DNA of 64,000 bases from an uncultured Flavobacteriales bacterium (GTDB lineage Bacteria; Bacteroidota; Bacteroidia; Flavobacteriales; Crocinitomicaceae). The notes under the pieces are model-generated. The model was not told the DNA's origin, did not search any database, and was given only the letters and a program-made list of their open reading frames with translations. The stretch covers positions 1 to 64,000 of the forward strand of contig CAMLLB010000016.1 of assembly GCA_946480815.1 (NCBI GenBank), read 5' to 3'. This document shows positions 35,548 through 45,100 of this stretch, piece by piece; within the stretch, counting starts at the first letter, position 1; each line of letters opens with the position of its first letter. The translations under genes were made by a program, and so were the position numbers.

Positions 35548-36906
35548 TTATAAATTAATCGAAGTTGTTTTATTGGATTGTATTTTAAATTTCTTTTCTA
35601 CTGTGTAGGTTGTTGACCGGAGTTGTTTCTGCCTGTAAACCAGGCGATAATTACCAGGCTGCAGGTAGATGAAACCCTTTAGATTCACCTGATCGAGGTT
35701 ACAAACCCAATCAACAGTGCCATTGTCATTCTCCACAAAGATCTGTGCAGCAATCATTTTAGTTGCACTGTAAGTTAATTGTCCCGGAGCCGGTAAATCA
35801 ATTGTTTCGGTTGCACTTTGAGTGACTTTCACCGTGTGGTAGATACGTGGAAGTGTCAGGATCTCTACTTCATAATCACCAACAATGTATTTGTCTGTTG
35901 AGCCAACCAATTGTGCGTTCAGTGTCAGTTGATCCGTTTTTTTATAAACCCGTGAAACCACCTGGTAAGGACTGGTGGCATTCGTAAAGCGGAGCTTAAT
36001 AAACCCCTGCGGGCAATCCACCGGAATTACATTGTGTGTGTTCTTGATAATGGAAATGTTGTTCTTATAGACCTTGGGAATAGTATTCACTATCAGGTCG
36101 TATTTATAGGATGGATCCATGGTTAATGTATCCGGATTTCCCTGACGGTCCAAGGTATGAACAAAGGTGTACATCAATTCTTTCGTGCCGGCTTTGTACA
36201 GGAACATGGTAACGTCCGTTTCAATCGGCACTTTATGAATGTTATTGAGATTGATTTGAACGGTGGTGTTTATTACCGCTTTGGAAACAACCGTTTTCAA
36301 TACGTTTTTGAAGGATTCTTTTGTTTCCGCTTCCATGTAACTTCCGATACATTTGAATTGATCGAGGTAGGAAATATCCAAACCTAAACCAATTACGAAA
36401 GGCGTTACTTTCACTCCTTTATCGTGCAATTTCTTGGCGATGACACACGGATCCTTATCACATGCTTCCAATCCGTCGGTGATCAAAATGATGATATTCC
36501 GCGCATTGGTATCGGGGAAATCCGCTGCAGCTGCTTCCAGGGAGCGGGCGATAGGAGTGGTTCCCTTCGCCAGGATTGTTTTGATTTTATTCCGGACCCG
36601 CGTAAAATTATCCGGTCCGAAAGGGACTTCCAGTTTGGTATCGTTACAATCCTGGTAAGTTGCCGTAATAGGTGACTGATGACCGTAAACACGCAGAGCG
36701 ATCTGCAAATTTGCGGCCCCATTCAGGCTATCGACAGTTTTGATCAGTAATTCCTTGGCTGCATCAATACGGGTTTGTGATCCGTCCCACTTGGCATTCA
36801 TGGAATTGGACGCATCGAGAATAAACAAAATACGGGTCAGTTGTTGCCCCTGAGCTTTAAAAAAGCCCAAAAAGATAAAGCAAAAAATGACCGCGCACTG
36901 TCTCAT
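35548..36906 (-). CDS. Secreted von Willebrand factor A domain protein
   Basis: 452 residues from the ATG at 36906, chosen because it opens a signal peptide ([20 protein letters not shown]); a longer frame upstream overlaps the transketolase gene. The vWA domain (about 23-210) has a complete MIDAS: DASNS (about 30-34), a conserved Thr region and ITDGLEACD (about 150-158). The C-terminal half consists of beta-strand-rich repeats of unknown kind. The stop is two bases before the transketolase C subunit start and the start overlaps the N subunit's stop by one base. Role unknown. Confidence 0.85.
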   Translation of the reverse strand: MRQCAVIFCFIFLGFFKAQGQQLTRILFILDASNSMNAKWDGSQTRIDAAKELLIKTVDSLNGAANLQIALRVYGHQSPITATYQDCNDTKLEVPFGPDNFTRVRNKIKTILAKGTTPIARSLEAAAADFPDTNARNIIILITDGLEACDKDPCVIAKKLHDKGVKVTPFVIGLGLDISYLDQFKCIGSYMEAETKESFKNVLKTVVSKAVINTTVQINLNNIHKVPIETDVTMFLYKAGTKELMYTFVHTLDRQGNPDTLTMDPSYKYDLIVNTIPKVYKNNISIIKNTHNVIPVDCPQGFIKLRFTNATSPYQVVSRVYKKTDQLTLNAQLVGSTDKYIVGDYEVEILTLPRIYHTVKVTQSATETIDLPAPGQLTYSATKMIAAQIFVENDNGTVDWVCNLDQVNLKGFIYLQPGNYRLVYRQKQLRSTTYTVEKKFKIQSNKTTSINL

Positions 36907-37748
36907 TAATAATCTCCTAACGTTTCTTCCAACTGGATCAAAGCTTCCTGCAATTGTTCCACATTCGGAGCAACACCGTGCCATTTATGAGAACCTACCA
37001 TGTAGTCAACTCCCTGACCCATTTCTGTTTTCATAATAATCACGATTGGTTTTCCGTTTCCGGTCATACTCTTAGCTTTGTTTAGTGTTTCGATCAGGTC
37101 CGGATAACTGTGTCCGTCCATTTCCAAAACTTCCCATCCAAAAGCTTGCCATTTTCCGTTCAGGTCACCTAAAGAAAGTACGTCTTCCACATCACCATCG
37201 ATTTGACGTCCGTTATAATCAATGGTAGCAATCAGGTTATCAACTTTATTTGCTGCTGCGTACATTGCTGCTTCCCAAATCTGACCTTCCTGTAATTCAC
37301 CGTCACCATGCAGTGTATAAACAATGCGCTTATCGTGATTCAATTTTTTAGTCAATGCAGCACCGATTGCGTTGGAAAGACCTTGTCCGAGCGAACCTGA
37401 AGCCATGCGTACACCCGGGATTTTTTTATCCGTACTTGGATGTCCCTGAAGCCTTGCGTTCAACTTGCGAAAAGTGCTTAATTCATCAATTGGAAAGTAA
37501 CCGGCTCTTGCTAAAACAGAATACCAAACAGGAGAAATGTGACCATTTGAAAGGAAAAATAAGTCTTCCTCTTTTCCGTCCATTGAAAAATGGTCCGGAT
37601 TGTGTTTCATCATTTCAAAATAAAGTACGGTTAAGAAATCTGCACATCCCAAAGACCCTCCCGGATGCCCTGAATTTGCTCCCGAAACCATTCGGACGAT
37701 ATCTCTTCGTACCTGTGATGCAATTGCTTGTAATTGTTGAATTTCCAT
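36906..37748 (-). CDS. Transketolase N-terminal subunit
   Basis: 280 residues. The thiamine-diphosphate motif is GDGELQEGQIWEAAMYAA (about 151-168) ending near IDYNGRQIDG, with HPGGSLGCADF (about 28-38) and the magnesium-binding context. It forms the active enzyme with the C-terminal subunit encoded two genes downstream. A TAGATTTG box on the minus strand (37771-37778) lies 22 bases upstream of the start without a clear -33 partner. Confidence 0.92.
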   Translation of the reverse strand: MEIQQLQAIASQVRRDIVRMVSGANSGHPGGSLGCADFLTVLYFEMMKHNPDHFSMDGKEEDLFFLSNGHISPVWYSVLARAGYFPIDELSTFRKLNARLQGHPSTDKKIPGVRMASGSLGQGLSNAIGAALTKKLNHDKRIVYTLHGDGELQEGQIWEAAMYAAANKVDNLIATIDYNGRQIDGDVEDVLSLGDLNGKWQAFGWEVLEMDGHSYPDLIETLNKAKSMTGNGKPIVIIMKTEMGQGVDYMVGSHKWHGVAPNVEQLQEALIQLEETLGDY

Positions 37749-38047
37749 TATTTATTCCTATTTGGCAATGCAAATCTACTATTTATATTTTGTTCTTTTT
37801 AAGAGGTATAATGCTAAAATGGAAGCAATGTTATTTTTTTATTCACATTCTGGATCATTTGGCCCGTCTAAATCCTTGAAAACCTGTTTTCAGGAGGTGT
37901 TGAGAGTCAGATAAATAGGCTTGTGTTTTAAAGAATCTACCGAATTTTGGAACGAATCGTTTCATCAAAATTTAACTAAGCGTGCAACTTTTTATTAGTT
38001 TTATCACTCTTCAATATGAATCTCCAATTTCAAAATACACCAGACAA

Positions 38048-40384
38048 ATGAAATTAAAACACTTTTTTATTACACTAAGCCTTGGAATTTCTTCAATCAG
38101 CTTTGCTCAGGACATCAATTATATGTATGCACACGAGTATGATTCTTTAAAAGCGATTGGGGCATTAACCGGTAACGAAGTAATTCTTTCTTCCGAGATG
38201 GTTAATCCTGAAGAATTAGAAGGAGTATATATATCAGAATTCTTTCCGACAAAGGCGCAGGGCTGCAGTGGGTATTTCGATCCACCCGGACCTGGATTGG
38301 AAGTTACGGCAGCCGATGACGGTTGGGCAACAGTAAGTCCTTTGACCTTGCCTTTTACCTTTTGTTTTTTCGGTGACAGCAAAACCCAGGTGTGGTTGAA
38401 TAACAATGGAAATATCAGTTTTAACGGTGGGATCAGCGCATTTAGTTCAAGTGCTTTTCCTTCGGTTGGTAATGAAATGATTGCTGCTTTCTGGGCAGAT
38501 TTTGATTTCGGAGCGCAGGGAGGAAGTATTCATGCGACAATTACCCCGACAGCCGCGATCTTTAACTGGGTAAACGTTGGATACTTCAGTTCACAAGGTG
38601 ATAAGAGAAATACTTGTCAAATTGTGATTACAGATGGTACGGACCCTTTGATTAATGCAGGAAACGCTGCGATCCATTATGCAGATATGCAATGGACAAC
38701 AGGTTCTGCTTCCCAGGGAGTTAATGGATTTGGAGGTGTACCGGCAACAGCTGGAGCTAACAGAGGAAATGGCGTCGATTATTTTACTATCGGACGATTT
38801 GATCATGCCGGGGTTGATTACGATGGACCTCTTGGAAACAATGATGGTGTAAGTTTCCTGGATAATAAATCTTACTTCTTTGATTTTTGTACAGCTAATG
38901 GTGGGAACATCCCACCGGTAACATTGCAGACGGCTTATTGTGATACGTTCAAGATTTGTGGTATTGGTGATACGATGGATATTACATTTCCTTTCCTTTC
39001 TCCGGAGCTAACCCAGTTGACAACAGTGACATTCTCTTCACCAACGCTTCAGAATATTGCTGTTTTGAATTCAACGGTTGCAAATACCGGCTCATTGACA
39101 ATTCGAATTATCGGAGATTTGGAAACGCCGGGTGTTCATGATTTAACAGTTACAGGTACGGATGATTTTGCGATTCCAGGTGTGACGGATGTCTATTATA
39201 AGGTTCAAATCACTGACCCGAATACTATTTTCCAGCCGGAAGCGCAAATGATTTATACCAGCGCTTGTCCTCCTGTAGAAATCGGTCTGGATCAACCTTT
39301 CGATGGTTATCTATGGAGTCTAAATAATTCTACAGCACCTGTAGATACATTCCATACAGGATACGATGGATTGGTGAGTGTAATTGTACAGCGGGGAGGA
39401 TGTGAAATGACGATCGATTCATTGATTTATATTCCAAACCCGCCGCAATTTAATTTGCAGGGGTCTTATACTTATTGTACGGATGATTTACATACTACTT
39501 TGACTATTCCGGATTCTGCGGCACTTTCATCTGCAGACTGGATATTGAACGCGGATACAATCGGAACGAACTTTACAGAAAATCTAATCGCAGGAACGTA
39601 TACCATTCATATTGTTGATTCAAGCGGTGTTTGTTCGAACGATACGACTTTTACAGTTGTAAGCATCCTGTCTCCGGTTATTTTTGATGATACCATTGCA
39701 TGTGATTTCGTTTACCAGGTTCAGGGAACAATTTCACCGAGCGGAGGAGTTTGGTCATGTGCGGATACCAGTGTTCATTTCTCTGATCCTACGATTTTGA
39801 ATCCGTTGATTACAAATAATAGTCATCAGCCAGGAGTTTACCAGATTGTTTATACGGATAATGTTTGTGGTACAAGAACCACCAATCTTGAATTTATTAA
39901 CTGGGCTTTTGTAACAACTATAGATACGGTGGTTTGTTTCGGAGTAGAGCTTACCACTTCCTGCGGGGTTTATCCTCAAAATGACTCGTATGTATGGAGT
40001 AATGGTGCAGTCGGACCTAATATTACCGCGGGACCTGGCGTTTATACTGTTACAGTATCGAACGAATGTAATACACATTCTGAAACGATGGTCATTGAGG
40101 GTAAAACATGTTATATTAATGCTCCGAACATTATCACTTTATCATCAACGGTAGGAAACGATAAATTCACTCTTTCCTATGACGGAGTTGAAGAGTTCCA
40201 CATGACTATTGTGAACAGATGGGGTAACCTGGTTGCAGAAATCGATGATGTTGCAAACGCATGGGATGGAAGAGATCCAAACGGAGAAATTGTTTCCGAA
40301 GGAACTTACTTCTATAACTTTACTGCCAAACTGCTAACAGGTGAAGAAGTCAAAAAACAAGGATTTGTTCAAGTCTTCCACTAA
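38048..40384 (+). CDS. Secreted NIDO-like protein with T9SS type B sorting domain
   Basis: 778 residues from ATG 38048 (signal peptide MKLKHFFITLSLGISSISFAQ); an in-frame upstream start adds an unlikely 22 residues. An N-terminal region resembles the extracellular NIDO fold (WLNNNGNISFNGG, MIAAFWADFDFGAQGGSIH, about 115-235). Ig/PKD-like beta domains follow, and the last 85 residues (APNIITLSSTVGNDKF, NRWGNLVAEID, EGTYFYNF) are a type B sorting domain. It should be displayed on the cell surface by the type IX system. Confidence 0.88.
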   Translation: MKLKHFFITLSLGISSISFAQDINYMYAHEYDSLKAIGALTGNEVILSSEMVNPEELEGVYISEFFPTKAQGCSGYFDPPGPGLEVTAADDGWATVSPLTLPFTFCFFGDSKTQVWLNNNGNISFNGGISAFSSSAFPSVGNEMIAAFWADFDFGAQGGSIHATITPTAAIFNWVNVGYFSSQGDKRNTCQIVITDGTDPLINAGNAAIHYADMQWTTGSASQGVNGFGGVPATAGANRGNGVDYFTIGRFDHAGVDYDGPLGNNDGVSFLDNKSYFFDFCTANGGNIPPVTLQTAYCDTFKICGIGDTMDITFPFLSPELTQLTTVTFSSPTLQNIAVLNSTVANTGSLTIRIIGDLETPGVHDLTVTGTDDFAIPGVTDVYYKVQITDPNTIFQPEAQMIYTSACPPVEIGLDQPFDGYLWSLNNSTAPVDTFHTGYDGLVSVIVQRGGCEMTIDSLIYIPNPPQFNLQGSYTYCTDDLHTTLTIPDSAALSSADWILNADTIGTNFTENLIAGTYTIHIVDSSGVCSNDTTFTVVSILSPVIFDDTIACDFVYQVQGTISPSGGVWSCADTSVHFSDPTILNPLITNNSHQPGVYQIVYTDNVCGTRTTNLEFINWAFVTTIDTVVCFGVELTTSCGVYPQNDSYVWSNGAVGPNITAGPGVYTVTVSNECNTHSETMVIEGKTCYINAPNIITLSSTVGNDKFTLSYDGVEEFHMTIVNRWGNLVAEIDDVANAWDGRDPNGEIVSEGTYFYNFTAKLLTGEEVKKQGFVQVFH

Positions 40385-40403
40385 ATAAAATGATGTTAAA
40401 AAG

Positions 40404-40432
40404 GCCCTGACGAAAATGTCAGGGCTTTTTTT
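40404..40432 (+). terminator. Rho-independent terminator after the T9SS gene
   Basis: Perfect stem GCCCTGAC (40404-40411) / GTCAGGGC (40418-40425), loop GAAAAT, then a run of seven Ts. AA/TT pairs extend the stem at its base. Confidence 0.92.
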
Positions 40433-40491
40433 ATTTGTAATTTCAACCAGGATTTACAAACACATTAATCAAAAATTTACAGTAAAAACAA

Positions 40492-41496
40492 ATGGAACAA
40501 CGTATAAGAGTAGGAGTTAACGGATTTGGAAGAATCGGACGTTACTTTAGCAGATTGGCTTTGATGAACCCGCAAATTGATTTGGTAGCTGTTAATGATC
40601 TGGCACCGATCGAAACCCTGGTTCACTTATTGAAATACGATTCTGTTCATGGAAGAATGCAGGATGAATTTGAAATCAAGGAAAATCAACTGGTATTTAA
40701 CCAAACCCATAAAATACAATTTTTGCAACACAAGAACCCGGAAGAAATTCCGTGGGGAGATTTGGGGGTAGATATCGTCATTGAATCAACAGGATTGTTC
40801 CTGTCTTCTGAAAAGGCCGGAGTTCATTTAAAGTCGGGTGCAAAACGGGTAATTCTAAGTGCACCATCTGTTGGGGATGATATTTTTAACGTGGTAATCG
40901 GGGTCAATGATCATTTGATCACAGATGAGCACCGGATAATCAGTAATGCTTCCTGTACAACGAATTCTGCTGCACCGTTAGTAGCAGTTTTAAAAGAGTT
41001 TTGTGATATCGAGGAGGCATATATTACGACCATTCACAGTTATACATCGGATCAGCGTTTGCATGATAGTCCGCATAAAGATCTGAGAAGGGCCAGAGCA
41101 GCCGCTCAAAGCATTGTGCCGACATCCACCGGTGCTGCAAAAGCAATTACACGTATTTTTCCTGAACTGGATGGGAAAATGGGAGGATGCGGAATGCGTG
41201 TTCCGGTTCCGGATGGTTCATTGACTGATTTGACAGTTATTGTGAAAGAGAATCCACCAACTGTAGAACAGATCAATACCGCATTTCAAAAAGCAGCAGC
41301 TTCGAATCTGAAAGGAATTCTTCGCTATACGGAAGATCCGATCGTTTCCGTAGATATTTTGGGTGATCCGAATTCCTGTATTTTTGATAGCGAGTTGACT
41401 TCGGTGATCGGGAATATGGTCAAGGTTGTAGGGTGGTACGATAATGAAGCCGGTTTTTCGAACCGTTTGATTGATTTGGTATTGAAATTAGGCTAA
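40492..41496 (+). CDS. gap: Type I glyceraldehyde-3-phosphate dehydrogenase
   Basis: 334 residues. NAD-binding GFGRIGRYF (about 10-18), the catalytic Cys in SNASCTTNSAAP (about 149-160), the partner His in TTIHSYTSDQ, and RARAAAQSIVPTSTGAAKAI. It catalyses the central oxidative step of glycolysis. It follows the terminator by about 60 bases and stands alone. Confidence 0.95.
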   Translation: MEQRIRVGVNGFGRIGRYFSRLALMNPQIDLVAVNDLAPIETLVHLLKYDSVHGRMQDEFEIKENQLVFNQTHKIQFLQHKNPEEIPWGDLGVDIVIESTGLFLSSEKAGVHLKSGAKRVILSAPSVGDDIFNVVIGVNDHLITDEHRIISNASCTTNSAAPLVAVLKEFCDIEEAYITTIHSYTSDQRLHDSPHKDLRRARAAAQSIVPTSTGAAKAITRIFPELDGKMGGCGMRVPVPDGSLTDLTVIVKENPPTVEQINTAFQKAAASNLKGILRYTEDPIVSVDILGDPNSCIFDSELTSVIGNMVKVVGWYDNEAGFSNRLIDLVLKLG

Positions 41497-41510
41497 ATTA
41501 AATGAATTAT

Positions 41511-41550
41511 AAACACGTAGGGGCGCGATTAATCGCGCCCCTACGTGTTT
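41511..41550. repeat. Perfect 40-bp palindrome between convergent genes
   Basis: Left half AAACACGTAGGGGCGCGATT and right half AATCGCGCCCCTACGTGTTT are exact reverse complements with no loop. It can act as a bidirectional terminator for gap and the HU/SPOR gene. Its GTAGG...CGCGAT core resembles the ends of the MITE-like elements at 49843 and 58884, so it may be a related element without an interior. Confidence 0.85.
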
Positions 41551-41563
41551 ATACACTATATTT

Positions 41564-42925
41564 TTACATTTTCAATACCCATGCTCCCGGAACGGAACTT
41601 TGAATGTTTGCCGCCTCAGCAGTTGCTTCATTCAGCGTTGCAAATCCTTTCACACTTACACGGTACATGCCGTTATTCATCGTTACGGAAGCTTCTCCAA
41701 ATCCTTTGGATTGAAGTTTTCCTGCTAATTTATTCGCGTTGGCTTCTGATCCGAAAGAACCAGCGATTACATGGAAATGCTTTGAGCCATCGAAACTTGC
41801 TGCAGAAGTTGTCTTCGGAGTTTTTGTTACAGGTTTTTTATTCACCGTTACCGTAGTTTTCGGTTTTGGAGCAGGAGTTTCCTTCTTTGGAGTTACTGTC
41901 TTTTTCGGTTCTTCAACCGGTTTTTCAGCCGGAACCTGATCTTCAACAACCTGTACTTCATCTTCCGGGATCGGTTCGGATGCTGTGGACGAGTCTGCAT
42001 TTACACCCGGATCTTCCTCTAATTGTTTGACTTCTTCACTGCCTTTTGCTACATCATCATTTTCACCTGCCAGGTCAGCCAGGATCGGGAAGTCTTTTTT
42101 CAGGCTATCGAATTGAATCGCAACAAACGTTCCTGCTCCCAGGATCAATACGAGGAATCCCCATAAAATATATGCAAATACGGAAGTCTTCTTTTTTTCT
42201 TTTGGAGCTTTGGGTTCTTTAACCGGTTTTTCCTTCTTAACCGATTCCTTTTTTGCTTCCGGTTTTACAGGAGCAGGCTTCGGTTCCACCGTTTTTGGTC
42301 CTTGTGCCATCGCTGAAGCTGTGGGCGACATGCGATCAACTACCGGCGGAACAATTTTTTCTGTTTTCGGTTCCTCAACTTTTGGTGTTTCAACAACCGG
42401 AGGAGCAATTTTCTCCGCTTTCGGTTCTTCTTTTGGAAGTTCTTGTTCCTTCGGTTTTTCATCCTTGACAGATGAAACCTCAGTCTTCGAAAGCGGTGCT
42501 TTCTCTTCTTTTTTTGGTTCTTCCTTAACCGGTTCAACGATAGGAGTAACAGGAGTCTCAACTACCGATTCCTGTTTAGGAGTATCGTCTGTTTTTTCCT
42601 GTCCGGCATTAGCCGCCGACCACGCTTCGAATGCAATTTCTCCGTCCACTTTTACAAAGCGCCCGAATTGGTACATATCGTAGGAATTTCCTTTGTCTAA
42701 TTCCGCTGTTACTTCACGCACGAATTTGGAGATCATGTTCGATGCATCGTTTAACTCCATGTTTTCCTTACTGGCAATGTGCTTTGCTAGCGTACCATCA
42801 TCAAACTTTAAATAAGGCATAAACAGAATTTCACCGGTGCTTTCATTGGTAACGGTTAGTGCTCCAAGCCCGGGAATAATCAATGTTTTGACTTCTTTTA
42901 ATAGTTGCAGTAAGTAATTGTTCAT
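41564..42925 (-). CDS. HU-like DNA-binding / SPOR domain membrane protein
   Basis: 453 residues. The N-terminus (about 1-100, PGLGALTVTN...NYDMYQFGRFVKVDGEI-type) is the CCDC81-like prokaryotic HU domain. A long Pro/Glu/Lys-rich linker (about 110-230), a transmembrane helix (VFAYILWGFLVLILGAGTFV, about 232-251) and a second charged linker follow. The C-terminal SPOR domain (about 380-453, HFHVIAGSFGSEANANKLAG) binds denuded peptidoglycan. The layout suggests a protein linking DNA or cytosol to the septal wall. Found widely in Bacteroidota. Confidence 0.85.
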   Translation of the reverse strand: MNNYLLQLLKEVKTLIIPGLGALTVTNESTGEILFMPYLKFDDGTLAKHIASKENMELNDASNMISKFVREVTAELDKGNSYDMYQFGRFVKVDGEIAFEAWSAANAGQEKTDDTPKQESVVETPVTPIVEPVKEEPKKEEKAPLSKTEVSSVKDEKPKEQELPKEEPKAEKIAPPVVETPKVEEPKTEKIVPPVVDRMSPTASAMAQGPKTVEPKPAPVKPEAKKESVKKEKPVKEPKAPKEKKKTSVFAYILWGFLVLILGAGTFVAIQFDSLKKDFPILADLAGENDDVAKGSEEVKQLEEDPGVNADSSTASEPIPEDEVQVVEDQVPAEKPVEEPKKTVTPKKETPAPKPKTTVTVNKKPVTKTPKTTSAASFDGSKHFHVIAGSFGSEANANKLAGKLQSKGFGEASVTMNNGMYRVSVKGFATLNEATAEAANIQSSVPGAWVLKM

Positions 42926-42954
42926 GATGTGAAGTTTTGTTCTAATTTACAATT

Positions 42955-43812
42955 TTATCCAAATACGGATGAAAAAGTCATACTATCTTTTAATCGCACT
43001 CCTTTTTCGGTTTGTTCTACGGTACAACATTCATTGACGCTGTCGTGTTCTAAAAATAATACAAACTCCTGACTTGCAGCATTTTCAAGAAATGTTCCTT
43101 TTTCACCTAAAGTAATTAAAGGCCTGGTGTCATATCCCATAACGTAAGCAAGCGGAATATGCCCGGTACTTGGCAACAAATCAGCCATAAATACGAGTGT
43201 TTTATCCTGGTAGTGAATGTGTGGGACCATCATACTTTCCGTATGACCGTCGACAAACAATACATCAAAATTGTTGAATACGGATTTGGTATAATTTCCT
43301 GTACGTTCCACGAACTTCAGCTGACCACTTTCCCGGATAGGTAAAATGTTTTCACTCAAAAAGGAAGCTTTTTCGCGGGCATTGGGTTCTGTTGCCCACT
43401 TCCAATGATTTTCCGTACTCCAATAAGTTGCATTTTTGAAAACAGTTTCCAGTTTTGTCCGGTCAGAGTTCCATTTGACAGCTCCGCCACAATGGTCGAA
43501 ATGAAGATGGGAAAGAAAAACATCTGTAATCTGGTCCAGGCCAAATCCGAGTTTGTTCAGACTTTGTTCCAATGTTTTAGTGTCTGCCAAATAATAATGT
43601 GAAAAGAATTTTTCAGTTTGTTTGTCACCGATTCCGGTATCAATCAGGATCAACCGGTTTCCATCTTCGATCAATAAACAGCGCATAGACCAGGTGCATA
43701 AATTGTTTTCGTCTGCGGGATTCGTTTTTGACCAAAGTGTTTTCGGAACGACTCCAAACATAGCTCCTCCGTCTAATTTAAAGGTACCTGTTTCAATTGG
43801 GTATATTTTCAT
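42955..43812 (-). CDS. MBL-fold metallo-hydrolase
   Basis: 285 residues. Metal-binding HLHFDHCGG (about 106-114), LIDTGIGDKQ (about 56-65), later VDGHTESM and FMADLLPSTGHIP. It lacks a signal peptide. The arrangement is like AHL-lactonase or similar broad hydrolases, but the substrate is not determinable. Upstream (43813-43918) has no gene. Confidence 0.88.
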   Translation of the reverse strand: MKIYPIETGTFKLDGGAMFGVVPKTLWSKTNPADENNLCTWSMRCLLIEDGNRLILIDTGIGDKQTEKFFSHYYLADTKTLEQSLNKLGFGLDQITDVFLSHLHFDHCGGAVKWNSDRTKLETVFKNATYWSTENHWKWATEPNAREKASFLSENILPIRESGQLKFVERTGNYTKSVFNNFDVLFVDGHTESMMVPHIHYQDKTLVFMADLLPSTGHIPLAYVMGYDTRPLITLGEKGTFLENAASQEFVLFLEHDSVNECCTVEQTEKGVRLKDSMTFSSVFG

Positions 43813-43918
43813 TTTCTTCTATTTCAATGTGTTCCAGCTGCTTATTGAACAGCTTGATTACAACGAACTAAAAATAGAAAATTCAAGGAGTATGGCAATG
43901 GATTGTAACACTTTGGAA

Positions 43919-44956
43919 CTAAAAATTCCGAAAATAATTCAACTTGTCTTTTTCGAATTGCATTGTTTTTACAGGTATTTTTGAAAGAATAGGGGCTTTT
44001 AAACCCGTATTGAATTCGGTTTCTCCGGTAATGACAAGTGCTTCATCCCACAAATTGGCTTCAATGAAACGGGAAATGGTATTTGCTCCGCCTTCTATCA
44101 GCACCGAATTGATGTTGTTTTCAAACAGGAACTTCAATATGGATTCCGGACCCAGTTCTTTCATTTTGATATAGGTAACAGCATTCATGTCACGGTCTTC
44201 CAGCAAATTGAGGACAAGTGTGTTTAATCCGTCAGTAAAGACCGTGGCTTCTTTTGGTGCCTGTAATTGCGGATCAATAACGATCCGAAGCGGATTGGGC
44301 CCTTTGAAAGCGCGTGTGGTGAGTGAAGGATTATCGTTTTGAATGGTGCGCCAACCAACCAGAATAGCCTGTTCCGTACTACGGATTTGGTGTGTAATCA
44401 CTTGTGTTTCAGGTTGTGATATCCAGTTGATGCCGCTTTCCTGATTTATCGAACGGTCACGGTCTATGAATCCATCACTTGTTTGAGCCCATTTTAATGT
44501 AATATATGGACGCTTTTTGGTGTGAAAAGTAATGAAGCGTTTATTCAATTCCCGGGCTTCTTTTTCAAGAATGCCGCAATCTACCCGGATCCCCGCATTT
44601 CTGAGTTTTTCAATGCCACGTCCTGAAACTTCCGAAAAGGGGTCTATCTGTGCAATGACCACGCGTTTGAATCCCGAGCAGATCAACAAATCTGCGCATG
44701 GTGGCGTTTTTCCGAAATGGGAGCAGGGTTCAAGCGTCACGTAAATAGTAGCCTCTTTCAGCAGCGATTTGTCTTTTACAGCATTCACAGCATTGACTTC
44801 CGCATGTGCTTCACCATATTTTTGGTGATATCCTTCTCCGATGATTTCATCCTTGAGAACAATGACTGCTCCGACCAGTGGATTAGATTTGGTGGCAACA
44901 CCACCCAATTTCGCCAATTGCAGCGCACGAAGCATGTATTTTTGATCGGAACTCAT
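43919..44956 (-). CDS. ribD: Riboflavin biosynthesis deaminase/reductase
   Basis: 345 residues. N-terminal cytidine-deaminase-like domain: HAEVNAV (His51, Glu53) and PCSHFGKTPPC (Cys78, Cys87) bind catalytic zinc. The C-terminal reductase domain includes WAQTSDGFIDRD and LIEGGANTISRFIE. It catalyses two successive steps from the GTP-derived pyrimidine. A TAATTTTG box sits four bases upstream of the ATG, hinting at a short or absent leader. Confidence 0.95.
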   Translation of the reverse strand: MSSDQKYMLRALQLAKLGGVATKSNPLVGAVIVLKDEIIGEGYHQKYGEAHAEVNAVNAVKDKSLLKEATIYVTLEPCSHFGKTPPCADLLICSGFKRVVIAQIDPFSEVSGRGIEKLRNAGIRVDCGILEKEARELNKRFITFHTKKRPYITLKWAQTSDGFIDRDRSINQESGINWISQPETQVITHQIRSTEQAILVGWRTIQNDNPSLTTRAFKGPNPLRIVIDPQLQAPKEATVFTDGLNTLVLNLLEDRDMNAVTYIKMKELGPESILKFLFENNINSVLIEGGANTISRFIEANLWDEALVITGETEFNTGLKAPILSKIPVKTMQFEKDKLNYFRNF

Positions 44957-44989
44957 GCTTCAAAATTACGAATTACGAATTAATTGTGC

Positions 44990-45060
44990 CTTCGACTCCG
45001 CTCAGTCACCTCGTTACATGTTTTGTTTTTTTGAAAAAAGGTAGCTGAGCGGAGTCGAAG
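44990..45060. repeat. Intergenic inverted-pair repeat, family A copy 4
   Basis: The left arm CTTCGACTCCGCTCAGTCACC (44990-45010) matches the reverse complement of GGTAGCTGAGCGGAGTCGAAG (45040-45060) apart from two bases. The right arm ends only 40 bases before the MFS start codon. Confidence 0.86.
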
Positions 45061-45100
45061 TTACCTTTTCAATGATTACTTTCGGCTCAAACAAACTGCT

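Noticed and set aside
45072..45074. ATG as start of the MFS gene
   Set aside because: It is in a different frame from the transporter and would need a frameshift; TTG 45101 fits the family's N-terminal length.
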